From an uncultured Anaerocolumna sp. (lineage in GTDB: Bacteria > Bacillota > Clostridia > Lachnospirales > Lachnospiraceae), in the NCBI GenBank assembly GCA_937901695.1, contig CALDJN010000273.1, positions 1 to 5,506 of the forward strand: a DNA stretch of 5,506 nt, read 5' to 3'. The position numbers and the translations under genes are program-made. Within the stretch, counting starts at the first letter, position 1; each line of letters opens with the position of its first letter. Positions 1 to 5,506 of the stretch are shown here, piece by piece. The notes beneath the pieces are model-generated. The model was not told where the DNA came from and did no database searches. It saw nothing but the letters and a program-made list of their open reading frames with translations.

Positions 1-86
1 ATTGTGTCATTACAAAAATCCAATTCACACTTACTGAGTTCTTAACAAACTGCAAGGCAAAGCGTCCTTATTTAATAAGCTAACTT
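1..86. other. Intergenic sequence after dnaB, no feature seen
   Basis: These bases follow the dnaB stop on the minus strand. No strong stem with a U-run is visible, so any terminator for the operon lies beyond the window or transcription continues. No coding start or tRNA-like sequence is recognisable. Confidence 0.5.
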
Positions 87-1424
87 TTAATTACTCTGTC
101 TCTCCAAATTTGCAAACTTAGTGTACTGTGACAACCAAGCCAATTTAACAGTTCCCGTAGGACCATTTCTTTGCTTGCCTATGATAATCTCAGATATTCC
201 GGCTTCTTCTGAATCGTGATTATAATAATCATCACGGTAAATAAACATAACAACGTCGGCATCCTGCTCGATGGCGCCGGATTCACGAAGGTCAGAAAGC
301 ATAGGCCTTTTATCAGGCCTTTGTTCAACTGCACGGCTTAACTGGGATAATGCAATAACTGGAGCATTGATTTCCCTTGCTAATGCTTTTAAGGAACGTG
401 AAATTTCTGAAATTTCCTGTTGTCTTGACTCGGATTTCTTACTGCCTGACATTAACTGCAAGTAGTCAATGATTACCAGCCCAAGATTATGTTCTAGTTT
501 GAACTTTCTGCATTTGGATCGAAGTTCGCCAACGGATATACTTGATGTATCATCTATAATAAGGTTTGAATTACCAATTGTTCTAGCACTTTCCACCAGT
601 TTCAGCCATTCTTCATCAGATAAGTCACCACTTCGAATTGCCTGAGAATCTACTTTTGAATGCATGGATAGAATACGTTTTACTAATTGGTCCTTTGACA
701 TTTCCAAACTAAATATAGCAGTTGTAACATTGCTTCTTAAAGCTACATGCTCTGCAATATTTAATGCAAATGCTGTTTTACCCATAGATGGTCTGGCAGC
801 TATCAGTATTAAGTCAGAAGGCTGTAAACCGGCTGTTTTATAATCCAAATCATAAAAGCCGGTTGCAATACCAGTTACACTTCCTTTATTCTTTGCTGCC
901 GCTTCAATGCTTTCTAGGGAATGAAACACTACGTCCTTAATACTTACAAAGTCACCAGTATTTCGTTTTTGTAAGATATCAAATACCTTTTTCTCTGTTT
1001 CTTCCAATATATTTTCTACCTTATCTTTATCTAGGTAACATTGATTGGTAATTCCTTCTGTCACTTTTATAAGCTGTCTTAAGGTAGATTTTTCTTTCAC
1101 AATGGAAGCATAATGCTTTACATTTGCTGAAGTTGGTACGGCTGTTATCAAATCCCTGATAAATTCAAGGCTGCATATCTCTGGTGGAACATCTTTTTCT
1201 TTTAATTTGTTGGAAAGAGTAATTAAATCAACCGGCTTACCCTCATTAAAGAGCTCAATCATAGCATCATATAAAACACTATATCTTTGCTCATAAAAGT
1301 CTTCCCCAGTTACTATTTCTGAAGCTGTAATTATCGCATCTTTATCCATAATCATAGAGCCAATGACTGATTGTTCCGCTTCCGAGCTGTGGGGAAGAAC
1401 TTTTTTTATAAATGCCTCATCCAT
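87..1424 (-). CDS. dnaB: Replicative DNA helicase DnaB
   Basis: This is the hexameric 5'-3' helicase that unwinds DNA at the replication fork and recruits primase; in Bacillus the orthologue is called DnaC. The 445-residue length is normal for the family, and no intein interrupts it. The N-terminal domain (about residues 10-110) begins with the typical PHSSEAEQSVIGSM block, followed by a linker to about residue 180. The RecA-like motor domain (about 183-440) has Walker A ARPSMGKTA (210-218), the catalytic glutamate in SLEMS (E241), Walker B LVIIDYLQL (316-324), the SQLSR sensor motif (360-364), and KQRNGP (417-422). K417 and R419 in that last motif correspond to the residues that reach the ATP of the neighbouring subunit. 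The ATG start is fixed by a perfect AGGAGG eight bases upstream. It is the last gene of the gdpP-rplI-dnaB unit, 65 bases after rplI. The identification is near certain. Confidence 0.98.
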   Translation of the reverse strand: MDEAFIKKVLPHSSEAEQSVIGSMIMDKDAIITASEIVTGEDFYEQRYSVLYDAMIELFNEGKPVDLITLSNKLKEKDVPPEICSLEFIRDLITAVPTSANVKHYASIVKEKSTLRQLIKVTEGITNQCYLDKDKVENILEETEKKVFDILQKRNTGDFVSIKDVVFHSLESIEAAAKNKGSVTGIATGFYDLDYKTAGLQPSDLILIAARPSMGKTAFALNIAEHVALRSNVTTAIFSLEMSKDQLVKRILSMHSKVDSQAIRSGDLSDEEWLKLVESARTIGNSNLIIDDTSSISVGELRSKCRKFKLEHNLGLVIIDYLQLMSGSKKSESRQQEISEISRSLKALAREINAPVIALSQLSRAVEQRPDKRPMLSDLRESGAIEQDADVVMFIYRDDYYNHDSEEAGISEIIIGKQRNGPTGTVKLAWLSQYTKFANLERQSN

Positions 1425-1432
1425 TTCCCTTT

Positions 1433-1438
1433 CCTCCT
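1433..1438 (-). promoter_or_regulatory. Ribosome binding site of dnaB
   Basis: On the minus strand a perfect AGGAGG lies eight bases before the ATG at 1424. It decides the dnaB start and suggests efficient translation initiation independent of rplI, whose stop is about 50 bases upstream. Confidence 0.85.
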
Positions 1439-1489
1439 AAATCTAACTAATACACAGTAACACAATTACTTAATACAGTTCGCCTACTT

Positions 1490-1936
1490 TTATTGTTCAT
1501 CTACTTTTACTTTAAGTTCTGCTGTTACTTGTGGGTGAAGTTTTATAGAAACTGTATGAATACCGATTGTTTTTATTGGCTCAGGTAACTGTAATTTCTT
1601 TTTATCAATGTCTAAACCATGCTGGTCTTTTAAAACGCTGGAAATTTCCTTAGAGGATATGGAGCCAAAAGTTTTTCCACCTTCACCAGTTTTGATATAC
1701 ATGCTCACTGTAATACTTTCTATTTCTTTAGCTAAAGCCTTTGCTTCATCTAATATTTCTTTTTGTCTTTTTTCTTCTGCTGCTTTTTGTAATTTTAAAT
1801 CATTAAGGTTCTTTGAAGTTGCTTCTAAACCTAATTTCCTAGGCATGATAAAGTTTCTGGCATATCCATCACTTACATTTACTAAGTCACCCTTTTTACC
1901 TAATGATTTTACGTCTTGTGTTAATATAATTTGCAT
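1490..1936 (-). CDS. rplI: Large-subunit ribosomal protein L9 (bL9)
   Basis: L9 binds 23S rRNA near the base of the L1 stalk and extends away from the ribosome on a long helix; it helps maintain reading frame. The 148-residue length is typical. The N-terminal rRNA-binding domain (1-47) carries the family signature LGKKGDLVNVSDGYARNF (12-29) followed by MPRKLGLEAT. Residues about 41-75 form the highly charged connecting helix, rich in Lys, Glu and Ala. The C-terminal domain (about 78-148) contains GGKTFGSISSKEI (86-98), the L9 form of the GKLFGSVT motif. It lies 64 bases after gdpP and 65 bases before dnaB, the standard Firmicutes order. The start is supported by AAGGAG nine bases upstream. 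No truncation or unusual feature is seen. Confidence 0.98.
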   Translation of the reverse strand: MQIILTQDVKSLGKKGDLVNVSDGYARNFIMPRKLGLEATSKNLNDLKLQKAAEEKRQKEILDEAKALAKEIESITVSMYIKTGEGGKTFGSISSKEISSVLKDQHGLDIDKKKLQLPEPIKTIGIHTVSIKLHPQVTAELKVKVDEQ

Positions 1937-1945
1937 ATGTCAATT

Positions 1946-1951
1946 CTCCTT
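1946..1951 (-). promoter_or_regulatory. Ribosome binding site of rplI
   Basis: AAGGAG on the minus strand lies nine bases before the ATG at 1936. It supports this start and separate initiation of rplI within the polycistronic message. Confidence 0.8.
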
Positions 1952-2000
1952 TATTTATAATTTTAGCTATTATTGTTTTATCAAATACATATATTATCTG

Positions 2001-4058
2001 TTATAAATCTCCTTCTTTGCTCATAGTAGCCAATGTTGTCTTTACATTATGAATAGCATCTTCTAAGGTACAATCTGTAAATTGAGCACCGGCAACGCTC
2101 ATGTGCCCGCCACCGCCCAGCTTTTCCATAATAATCTGAACATTAACCTCATCAATGGAACGTGCGCTTACATAAATCTTACCATTGAAATCAGTAAAGA
2201 CAAAAGATGCCTTAACATTCGTAATATTTAATAATTCATTTGCAACTTGGGCTGCTAGTATGGTAGGGCTGCTAATTCCTTCACTAGAGCATATTGTAAT
2301 TGCATAATGGTCTAAGTATATTTCAGTAGCAGTAATGGCTTCTGCTTTTGTCCTGTATTCGTCCATGTCACTTCTAAAAGATTTACGAATACGTGTTACA
2401 TCGGCACCATTTCTCCTTAAAAATGCAGCTGCTTCAAAGGTTCTTACACCTGTTTTGGTTAAGAAGTTATTGGTATCAATCATGATACCGGCATACATGG
2501 CATCTGCTTCTGCCTGTCTTAGTTTTAAACCTTCTCCTATATACTGCAAGATTTCTGCTACCAGTTCACAGGATGAAGAAGCATAGGGTTCAATATAGGA
2601 TAACGCTGCATTTTCAACGTTTTCACCAGATTGACGATGATGGTCTAAGATTACCACTGTTTTTGTTAGCTCCAATAGTTCCTGGCATTCCGTGTAGCTT
2701 GGTCTATTTACGTCGACAATTACTAATAAAGTATTGTTATCCACAATTTGAAGAGCCTGATCACTTTTTATAAACAAATCTTCATCATAGTCTGGATTAT
2801 TGATAAAGCGTTTCATAATAGGTCTTACAGAGGTGGTAACCTCATTGATTACGATATGAGCTTTCTTACTAAGGGTCTTTGCGATTCGGTAGACACCTAT
2901 GGCTGCACCAAATGAGTCAACATCTGCAATAGAATGCCCCATAATTACAACCTTGTCTTTACCTTCTACGAATTCTTTCAGGGCGTGTGCCTTTACTCTT
3001 GCTTTTACCCTGGTATTTTTCTCTATCTGAACGCTCTTGCCTCCGTAGTATAGTAGTCTTTCCTTATCTTTGATAACTGCCTGGTCTCCGCCTCTGCCTA
3101 GTGCCAAGTCCATGGCAGCACGGGCATATTCATAGCCTGTAACATAAGAATCCGTATTTACACCTAGTCCCATACTTATGGTAACAGACATTTCATTACC
3201 TATATTAACGGCACGAACTTCCTCTAATATATTGAACTTATTGGCTTGGAGCTGTGCCAAATACTTTTGTTTAAACATAAAAATGTATTTATCTTTTTCT
3301 AATTTCTTAATAATTGCATCTATGCCCTGCATATATTTATTAATTTTACGGTCAATTAATGCGATTAATAAAGAACGTCTTACTTCATCAATGCTTTCTA
3401 ATGCTTCTTCATAATTATCAATATAAAGTAAGCCGATAACTAACTTTTGTTCTGTTTTTTCTCTTGTTAATGTGGTTATTTCCGTTTCATCATAAAGATA
3501 TATAGCGATTAAGCTGTTCGTATCATTTAGTACAGAATCTTCATCTTGGAAAACCCAGCTTTCATCTTCTGTAAAATCAGGTGCAACAATTCTTCGTAAT
3601 ACAGCTTTATATGTTTTTTCATTCCTTACTATTTTTACTGTTTGGTCCTGCATGTTCTTTGGCAGCACGGAATCCTTTATCTCAGGAAATATACTGGAAA
3701 CTGGTTTTTGCGCTAGCTTCTGATTTCCAATAATATCTTGAAATTCGCCGTTGCCCCAAAGCACTTTTCCCTCTTTATCCATAATTGCATAAGGAAGTGC
3801 CATTTCTTTTAATAGTTGTTTTTGTACTTGCCCATAATCTGCAGCAAATCGTACTAATTCACCGGTTATTGTGGATCTCTTTAGTAATAGCACAGCAGAA
3901 ATGGCAATATAGAAAAGTACAAAACCAAGCATCAGTATGCCAGCTTCACTATTCACCATATATATGGCGATATTCATATAGACTAATAATAGTGATAATA
4001 TAATTGGCCAGCTTAAATATATCCTTAATGCCCCTTTAGCATTTATCCTTTTTTTCAT
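2001..4058 (-). CDS. gdpP: Cyclic-di-AMP phosphodiesterase GdpP (YybT family)
   Basis: This is a membrane-bound enzyme of the GdpP/YybT family, which hydrolyses cyclic di-AMP to 5'-pApA and so sets the level of a messenger controlling potassium and osmolyte balance and cell-wall stress. Two membrane segments (about residues 13-35 and 39-59) are followed by a PAS-like domain (about 80-195). Next comes a degenerate GGDEF domain (about 205-335), in which no GGDEF motif survives; EKDKYIFMF (254-262) appears to occupy that place. The DHH domain (about 368-535) has MGHSIADVDS (373-382: H375, D379, D381), VIVDVN (446-451: D449), DHHR (472-475) and YIEPYASSS (488-496). The DHHA1 domain ends with GGGGHMSVAGAQF (648-660). 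All metal- and substrate-binding motifs are intact, so activity is expected. At 685 residues it is slightly longer than the roughly 660 usual in Bacillus; an acidic stretch at 160-180 may account for this. It is the first gene of the operon with rplI and dnaB. Confidence 0.96.
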   Translation of the reverse strand: MKKRINAKGALRIYLSWPIILSLLLVYMNIAIYMVNSEAGILMLGFVLFYIAISAVLLLKRSTITGELVRFAADYGQVQKQLLKEMALPYAIMDKEGKVLWGNGEFQDIIGNQKLAQKPVSSIFPEIKDSVLPKNMQDQTVKIVRNEKTYKAVLRRIVAPDFTEDESWVFQDEDSVLNDTNSLIAIYLYDETEITTLTREKTEQKLVIGLLYIDNYEEALESIDEVRRSLLIALIDRKINKYMQGIDAIIKKLEKDKYIFMFKQKYLAQLQANKFNILEEVRAVNIGNEMSVTISMGLGVNTDSYVTGYEYARAAMDLALGRGGDQAVIKDKERLLYYGGKSVQIEKNTRVKARVKAHALKEFVEGKDKVVIMGHSIADVDSFGAAIGVYRIAKTLSKKAHIVINEVTTSVRPIMKRFINNPDYDEDLFIKSDQALQIVDNNTLLVIVDVNRPSYTECQELLELTKTVVILDHHRQSGENVENAALSYIEPYASSSCELVAEILQYIGEGLKLRQAEADAMYAGIMIDTNNFLTKTGVRTFEAAAFLRRNGADVTRIRKSFRSDMDEYRTKAEAITATEIYLDHYAITICSSEGISSPTILAAQVANELLNITNVKASFVFTDFNGKIYVSARSIDEVNVQIIMEKLGGGGHMSVAGAQFTDCTLEDAIHNVKTTLATMSKEGDL

Positions 4059-4061
4059 ACT

Positions 4062-4067
4062 ACCTCT
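4062..4067 (-). promoter_or_regulatory. Ribosome binding site of gdpP (close spacing)
   Basis: AGAGGT on the minus strand is separated from the ATG at 4058 by only three bases (four counted from GAGG), tighter than for the other genes here. No alternative in-frame ATG follows until after the first membrane segment has begun, so this start is retained. The tight spacing may give modest expression; that is inference. Confidence 0.6.
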
Positions 4068-4073
4068 TTTCTA

Positions 4074-4108
4074 TGTATCGGGTTGATACATTCAGACTTA
4101 TTTCTGAA
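4074..4108 (-). promoter_or_regulatory. Two adjacent hairpins in the gdpP leader
   Basis: Two perfect 6-bp inverted repeats stand back to back just upstream of the gdpP ribosome binding site. The first is TGTATC/GATACA with a 5-base loop (4074-4090), and the second is TTCAGA/TCTGAA with a 6-base loop (4091-4108). The gene-proximal stem ends about seven bases before the Shine-Dalgarno sequence. In RNA they could modulate ribosome access or message stability, or in DNA they could bind a protein. No known riboswitch consensus was recognised, and such short stems can occur by chance in AT-rich DNA. Confidence 0.4.
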
Positions 4109-4113
4109 AATAT

Positions 4114-4143
4114 ATTGTAAATATAAGGTAAGCAGCATATCAA
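4114..4143 (-). promoter_or_regulatory. Second candidate promoter for gdpP
   Basis: On the minus strand TTGATA (4138-4143) and TACAAT (4114-4119) are 18 bases apart. Each differs from the sigma-A consensus at one position. Transcription would begin near 4107 and give a leader of about 50 bases. The -35 box overlaps an 18-base near-palindrome (4137-4154). It is less convincing than the upstream candidate because of the spacing and the AT-rich background. Confidence 0.3.
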
Positions 4144-4228
4144 TTAATTGGTATTCAGATTACGGTTATTTATTAATTTTAGGGATAAAAAAACCTACTA
4201 CCCCATTAAAACATTTATTGTGATGTAC

Positions 4229-4256
4229 ATTATACCATTTATATCGTTTAAATCAA
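4229..4256 (-). promoter_or_regulatory. Likely main sigma-A promoter of gdpP-rplI-dnaB
   Basis: On the minus strand a consensus -10 box TATAAT (4229-4234) is preceded by TTGATT (4251-4256) at 16 bases, or by TTTGAT at 17 bases. Transcription would start at about 4221-4224, leaving a leader of roughly 165 bases before the gdpP ATG. The region is flanked by the end of the moaB unit and has no other gene to serve on this strand. No promoter of comparable quality was seen before rplI or dnaB. Confidence 0.6.
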
Positions 4257-4318
4257 AGTATTTTTTCTTTATCGGTAAATGGATATGTGTTTTATGAATA
4301 GACTGTATTTTCCGATTA

Positions 4319-4378
4319 CATAATATTAAGGCGAAGAATCTCCCTTTTATACAGGAGAATCTTCGCCTTAATATTATG
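4319..4378 (-). terminator. Long hairpin after moaB, probable terminator
   Basis: An inverted repeat with 25-base arms (4319-4343 and 4354-4378) pairs at 24 of 25 positions; A4338 and A4359 are the only mismatch, and the loop is 10 bases. It begins ten bases after the moaB stop, the expected place for the end of the MOSC-moaB transcript. On the minus strand the following bases (TAATCGGAAAATAC) lack a true U-run, so it is not a textbook intrinsic terminator. It may act mainly by blocking 3' decay or be a mobile palindromic repeat. On the plus strand the downstream DNA is T-rich, but no plus-strand gene ends here. Its core GCGAAGAATC recurs at 5467-5476. Confidence 0.6.
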
Positions 4379-4388
4379 AATGATTATT

Positions 4389-4886
4389 TTATTTCTGTGG
4401 TTGTCCGCACTCAGATGCTTCACCTTTTAAGATATCCAGCCCATGACCTAACCCGTCAATAATAACTTCCAGATTTTCTTTTACTCCCTTAGGACTTCCG
4501 GGAAGGTTGATAATTAAAGTACCTTTCCGAATGGCTGCAATACCACGGCTTAACATGGCACGTTTTGTAATCTGAAGGCTGTAATAACGCATGGCCTCCC
4601 CTATGCCAGGAACCAGTCGTTCTGCAACTGCAAGGGTAGCCTCTGGGGTTATATCTCTTTTTGAGAATCCAGTACCTCCGGTTGTTAGAAGTAAATCCAC
4701 TTTATAATTATCGCACCAGTCTATCATTTTCTGCTCCAGCTGGTGCTGTTCATCCGGCAATATCTCATATTCTGATATTTGCCAGCCTTGCTTTTCGACA
4801 ATTTCACGTATAACATCACTGCTGGTGTCCACACGTTGCCCAACAGAACCTTTATCACTAGCTGTAATGATACCAACTCGAACCAT
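4389..4886 (-). CDS. moaB: MogA/MoaB-family molybdopterin-binding protein
   Basis: Proteins of this family bind molybdopterin; MogA-type members adenylylate it before metal insertion, in the cytoplasm. The 165-residue chain is a complete single domain of usual length. It opens with the VGIITASDKGS strand-turn (4-14). The central signature TTGGTGFSKRDITPEAT (68-84) supplies the GGTG phosphate-binding loop and the conserved D78 and E82. INLPGSPKGVKE (126-137) is the second conserved block. MoaB and MogA members cannot be separated reliably by eye, so whether it is an active adenylyltransferase is uncertain; the symbol marks the family. The ATG start has a modest AAGGGA seven to nine bases upstream. 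The gene follows the MOSC gene by 51 bases on the same strand, a pairing that supports a role in cofactor synthesis or sulfuration. A long hairpin lies directly downstream. Confidence 0.9.
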   Translation of the reverse strand: MVRVGIITASDKGSVGQRVDTSSDVIREIVEKQGWQISEYEILPDEQHQLEQKMIDWCDNYKVDLLLTTGGTGFSKRDITPEATLAVAERLVPGIGEAMRYYSLQITKRAMLSRGIAAIRKGTLIINLPGSPKGVKENLEVIIDGLGHGLDILKGEASECGQPQK

Positions 4887-4937
4887 TTTGTTGCTTCCCT
4901 TCCATCTATATATTTTCTTTATTTACACTTTGTAAGA

Positions 4938-5384
4938 TTATTCTTTTGGTCCTTTAGAGAGAATAACCATTTCATCTCCTTCAGAAATAGTTCCCCCGTG
5001 TTTTACTATTGAAAACACACCTTCTCTAGGCATAATGCAATCGCCAACTCTCTTATAAATCTCACAGTGAGAATGGCACTCTTTTCCGATTTGAGTCATT
5101 TCCAAAATAACATCATTACATTGAAATACAGTTCCGATAGGAAGGTTCTTAAAATCAAATCCGTCAACAATCAAATTCTCGCCAAATGCACCAGCTTCAA
5201 CCTTAGCACCACGCTGATTAAATGCATCTATTTTTTCTTTTGATATTAAACTAACCTGTCTGTGCCAGTTACCTGCATGAGCATCTTTTTCTATACCATA
5301 ATTCTCAATAAACGCAGCACTATGTACGTTTACTTTTTGAGTACCTTTTTTTTCACTAATACAAACTGCTATAACTTTTCCCAT
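4938..5384 (-). CDS. Stand-alone MOSC-domain protein
   Basis: MOSC domains occur at the C-terminus of molybdenum cofactor sulfurases and in small stand-alone proteins, and are thought to carry sulfur or handle the cofactor through a conserved cysteine. This 148-residue protein is essentially one MOSC domain. Visible family blocks are GIEKDAHAGNWHRQVSLIS (30-48), GAFGENLIVDGFD (65-77), LPIGTVF (81-87), and a cysteine-rich end, ECHSHCEIYKRVGDC (102-116), with C103, C107 and C116. There is no signal peptide or membrane segment, so it is cytosolic. The start is supported by AAGGAG 11 bases upstream; a nearer ATG at 5394 is out of frame and abuts the Shine-Dalgarno sequence. It precedes moaB by 51 bases and is probably co-transcribed with it. 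Its substrate cannot be told from sequence. An A8 run covers codons 11-13. Confidence 0.9.
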   Translation of the reverse strand: MGKVIAVCISEKKGTQKVNVHSAAFIENYGIEKDAHAGNWHRQVSLISKEKIDAFNQRGAKVEAGAFGENLIVDGFDFKNLPIGTVFQCNDVILEMTQIGKECHSHCEIYKRVGDCIMPREGVFSIVKHGGTISEGDEMVILSKGPKE

Positions 5385-5395
5385 GTATAATCATG

Positions 5396-5401
5396 CTCCT
5401 T
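5396..5401 (-). promoter_or_regulatory. Ribosome binding site of the MOSC gene
   Basis: AAGGAG on the minus strand lies 11 bases before the ATG at 5384, slightly long spacing. The alternative ATG at 5394 is only one base from it and opens a 12-codon frame, so 5384 is preferred. No convincing sigma-A promoter is visible between here and the window end, so the promoter may lie beyond it, or the gene may belong to a longer operon. Confidence 0.7.
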
Positions 5402-5428
5402 TCATAAGGGCTGTTGTAAAATAAAAAA

Positions 5429-5506
5429 CGTCATTCTGAGAGCAAATTCAGCTTGTTGAATTATGCGCGAAGAATCCCATATTAAAGTGAGATTCTTCGA
5501 GCATAA
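5429..5506. repeat. Palindromic intergenic repeat, cut by the window end
   Basis: The segment begins with CGTCATTCTGAG (5429-5440). A small hairpin AATTCA/TGAATT (5445-5462) follows. Next is a larger one with 16-base arms (5461-5476 and 5491-5506) pairing at 15 of 16 positions (mismatch G5467-A5500) around a 14-base loop. The combination of CGTCATTCTGAG with GCGAAGAATC and its complement resembles a short dispersed repeat common between genes of clostridial genomes; this is from memory, not a search. If the element is symmetric, its other end (CTCAGAATGACG) should lie just past the window. A run of six T follows it on the minus strand (5423-5428), so it might also end an upstream transcript. 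Confidence 0.55.

Larger units (their letters stand above)
4059..4318. other. Non-coding control region between moaB and gdpP
   Basis: Together with the adjoining hairpin, this gap between the gdpP start and the moaB stop measures about 330 bases. It is very AT-rich and contains no open reading frame with a credible ribosome binding site on either strand. It holds the two candidate promoters, the paired leader hairpins and a perfect palindrome CAATTAATTG (4141-4150). A run of seven T on the minus strand (around 4185-4191) follows no good stem and is not called a terminator. No ydaO-type c-di-AMP riboswitch consensus was recognised. Confidence 0.7.

Noticed and set aside
1..86. Terminator after dnaB
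   Set aside because: Only 4-bp stems such as AGTT/AACT are visible, with no following U-run; not enough to call.
1952..1995. Possible promoter before rplI: minus-strand TTGATA followed by TTATAA or TATAAA
   Set aside because: The -10-like box directly abuts the rplI ribosome binding site, so transcription would start inside the Shine-Dalgarno sequence; the spacing of 18-19 is also poor. Co-transcription with gdpP is simpler.
1608..2006. Plus-strand open frame of 132 codons opposite rplI
   Set aside because: It lies almost entirely antisense to the unmistakable L9 gene, has no family resemblance, and its hydrophobic phenylalanine-rich composition is what the complement of lysine-rich coding DNA gives.
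4185..4205. T7 run on the minus strand in the gdpP leader as an attenuator terminator
   Set aside because: The bases before the run do not form a stable GC-containing stem; only a few weak pairings are possible.
4196..4228. Ten-codon leader peptide frame in the gdpP leader on the minus strand
   Set aside because: Its ATG directly follows the -10 box, there is no ribosome binding site within the transcript, and the codons show no regulatory bias.
4779..5012. Plus-strand open frame of 77 codons across the MOSC-moaB junction
   Set aside because: It is antisense to two well-supported genes, with no convincing ribosome binding site or recognisable protein character.
5347..5394. Twelve-codon frame starting at an ATG at 5394 and overlapping the MOSC start
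   Set aside because: Its ATG is one base from the Shine-Dalgarno sequence, too close for efficient initiation, and the peptide has no recognisable feature.

Overview
The window looks like a piece of a low-GC Firmicutes chromosome, most likely from the class Clostridia and perhaps near Lachnospiraceae. The evidence is the AT-rich sequence, the strong AGGAGG-type ribosome binding sites, and the conserved Firmicutes gene order gdpP-rplI-dnaB. The placement comes from gene order and protein character only; no database search was possible. All five protein genes lie on the minus strand, so transcription runs from the high coordinates to the low ones.

The right side (about 4319-5506) holds a small molybdenum-cofactor-related pair: a stand-alone MOSC-domain protein (4938-5384) followed 51 bases later by a MogA/MoaB-type molybdopterin-binding protein (4389-4886). 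Two hairpin-forming palindromes bracket the pair and share the 10-base core GCGAAGAATC. One lies just after the moaB stop (4319-4378) and probably terminates the unit. The other lies upstream of the MOSC gene (5461-5506) within what looks like a dispersed intergenic repeat that runs off the window end.

The middle (4059-4318) is a non-coding control region. It contains a near-consensus sigma-A promoter (-10 TATAAT at 4229-4234) and a weaker second candidate nearer the gene. Two adjacent perfect 6-bp hairpins sit just upstream of the gdpP ribosome binding site.

The left side (87-4058) is a housekeeping operon. gdpP encodes a membrane-anchored c-di-AMP phosphodiesterase (two membrane segments, PAS, degenerate GGDEF, DHH, DHHA1), rplI encodes ribosomal protein L9, and dnaB encodes the replicative helicase. 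The genes are 64 and 65 bases apart, with no convincing terminator or promoter between them, so they are probably co-transcribed. This links second-messenger turnover, translation and replication in one transcript, as in many Firmicutes.

No mobile-element gene, CRISPR array, tRNA, rRNA or clearly new multi-gene system is visible. All five proteins are full length and keep their key motifs. The observations most worth a second look are in the non-coding DNA: the related palindromes around the MOSC-moaB pair and the structured leader of gdpP.
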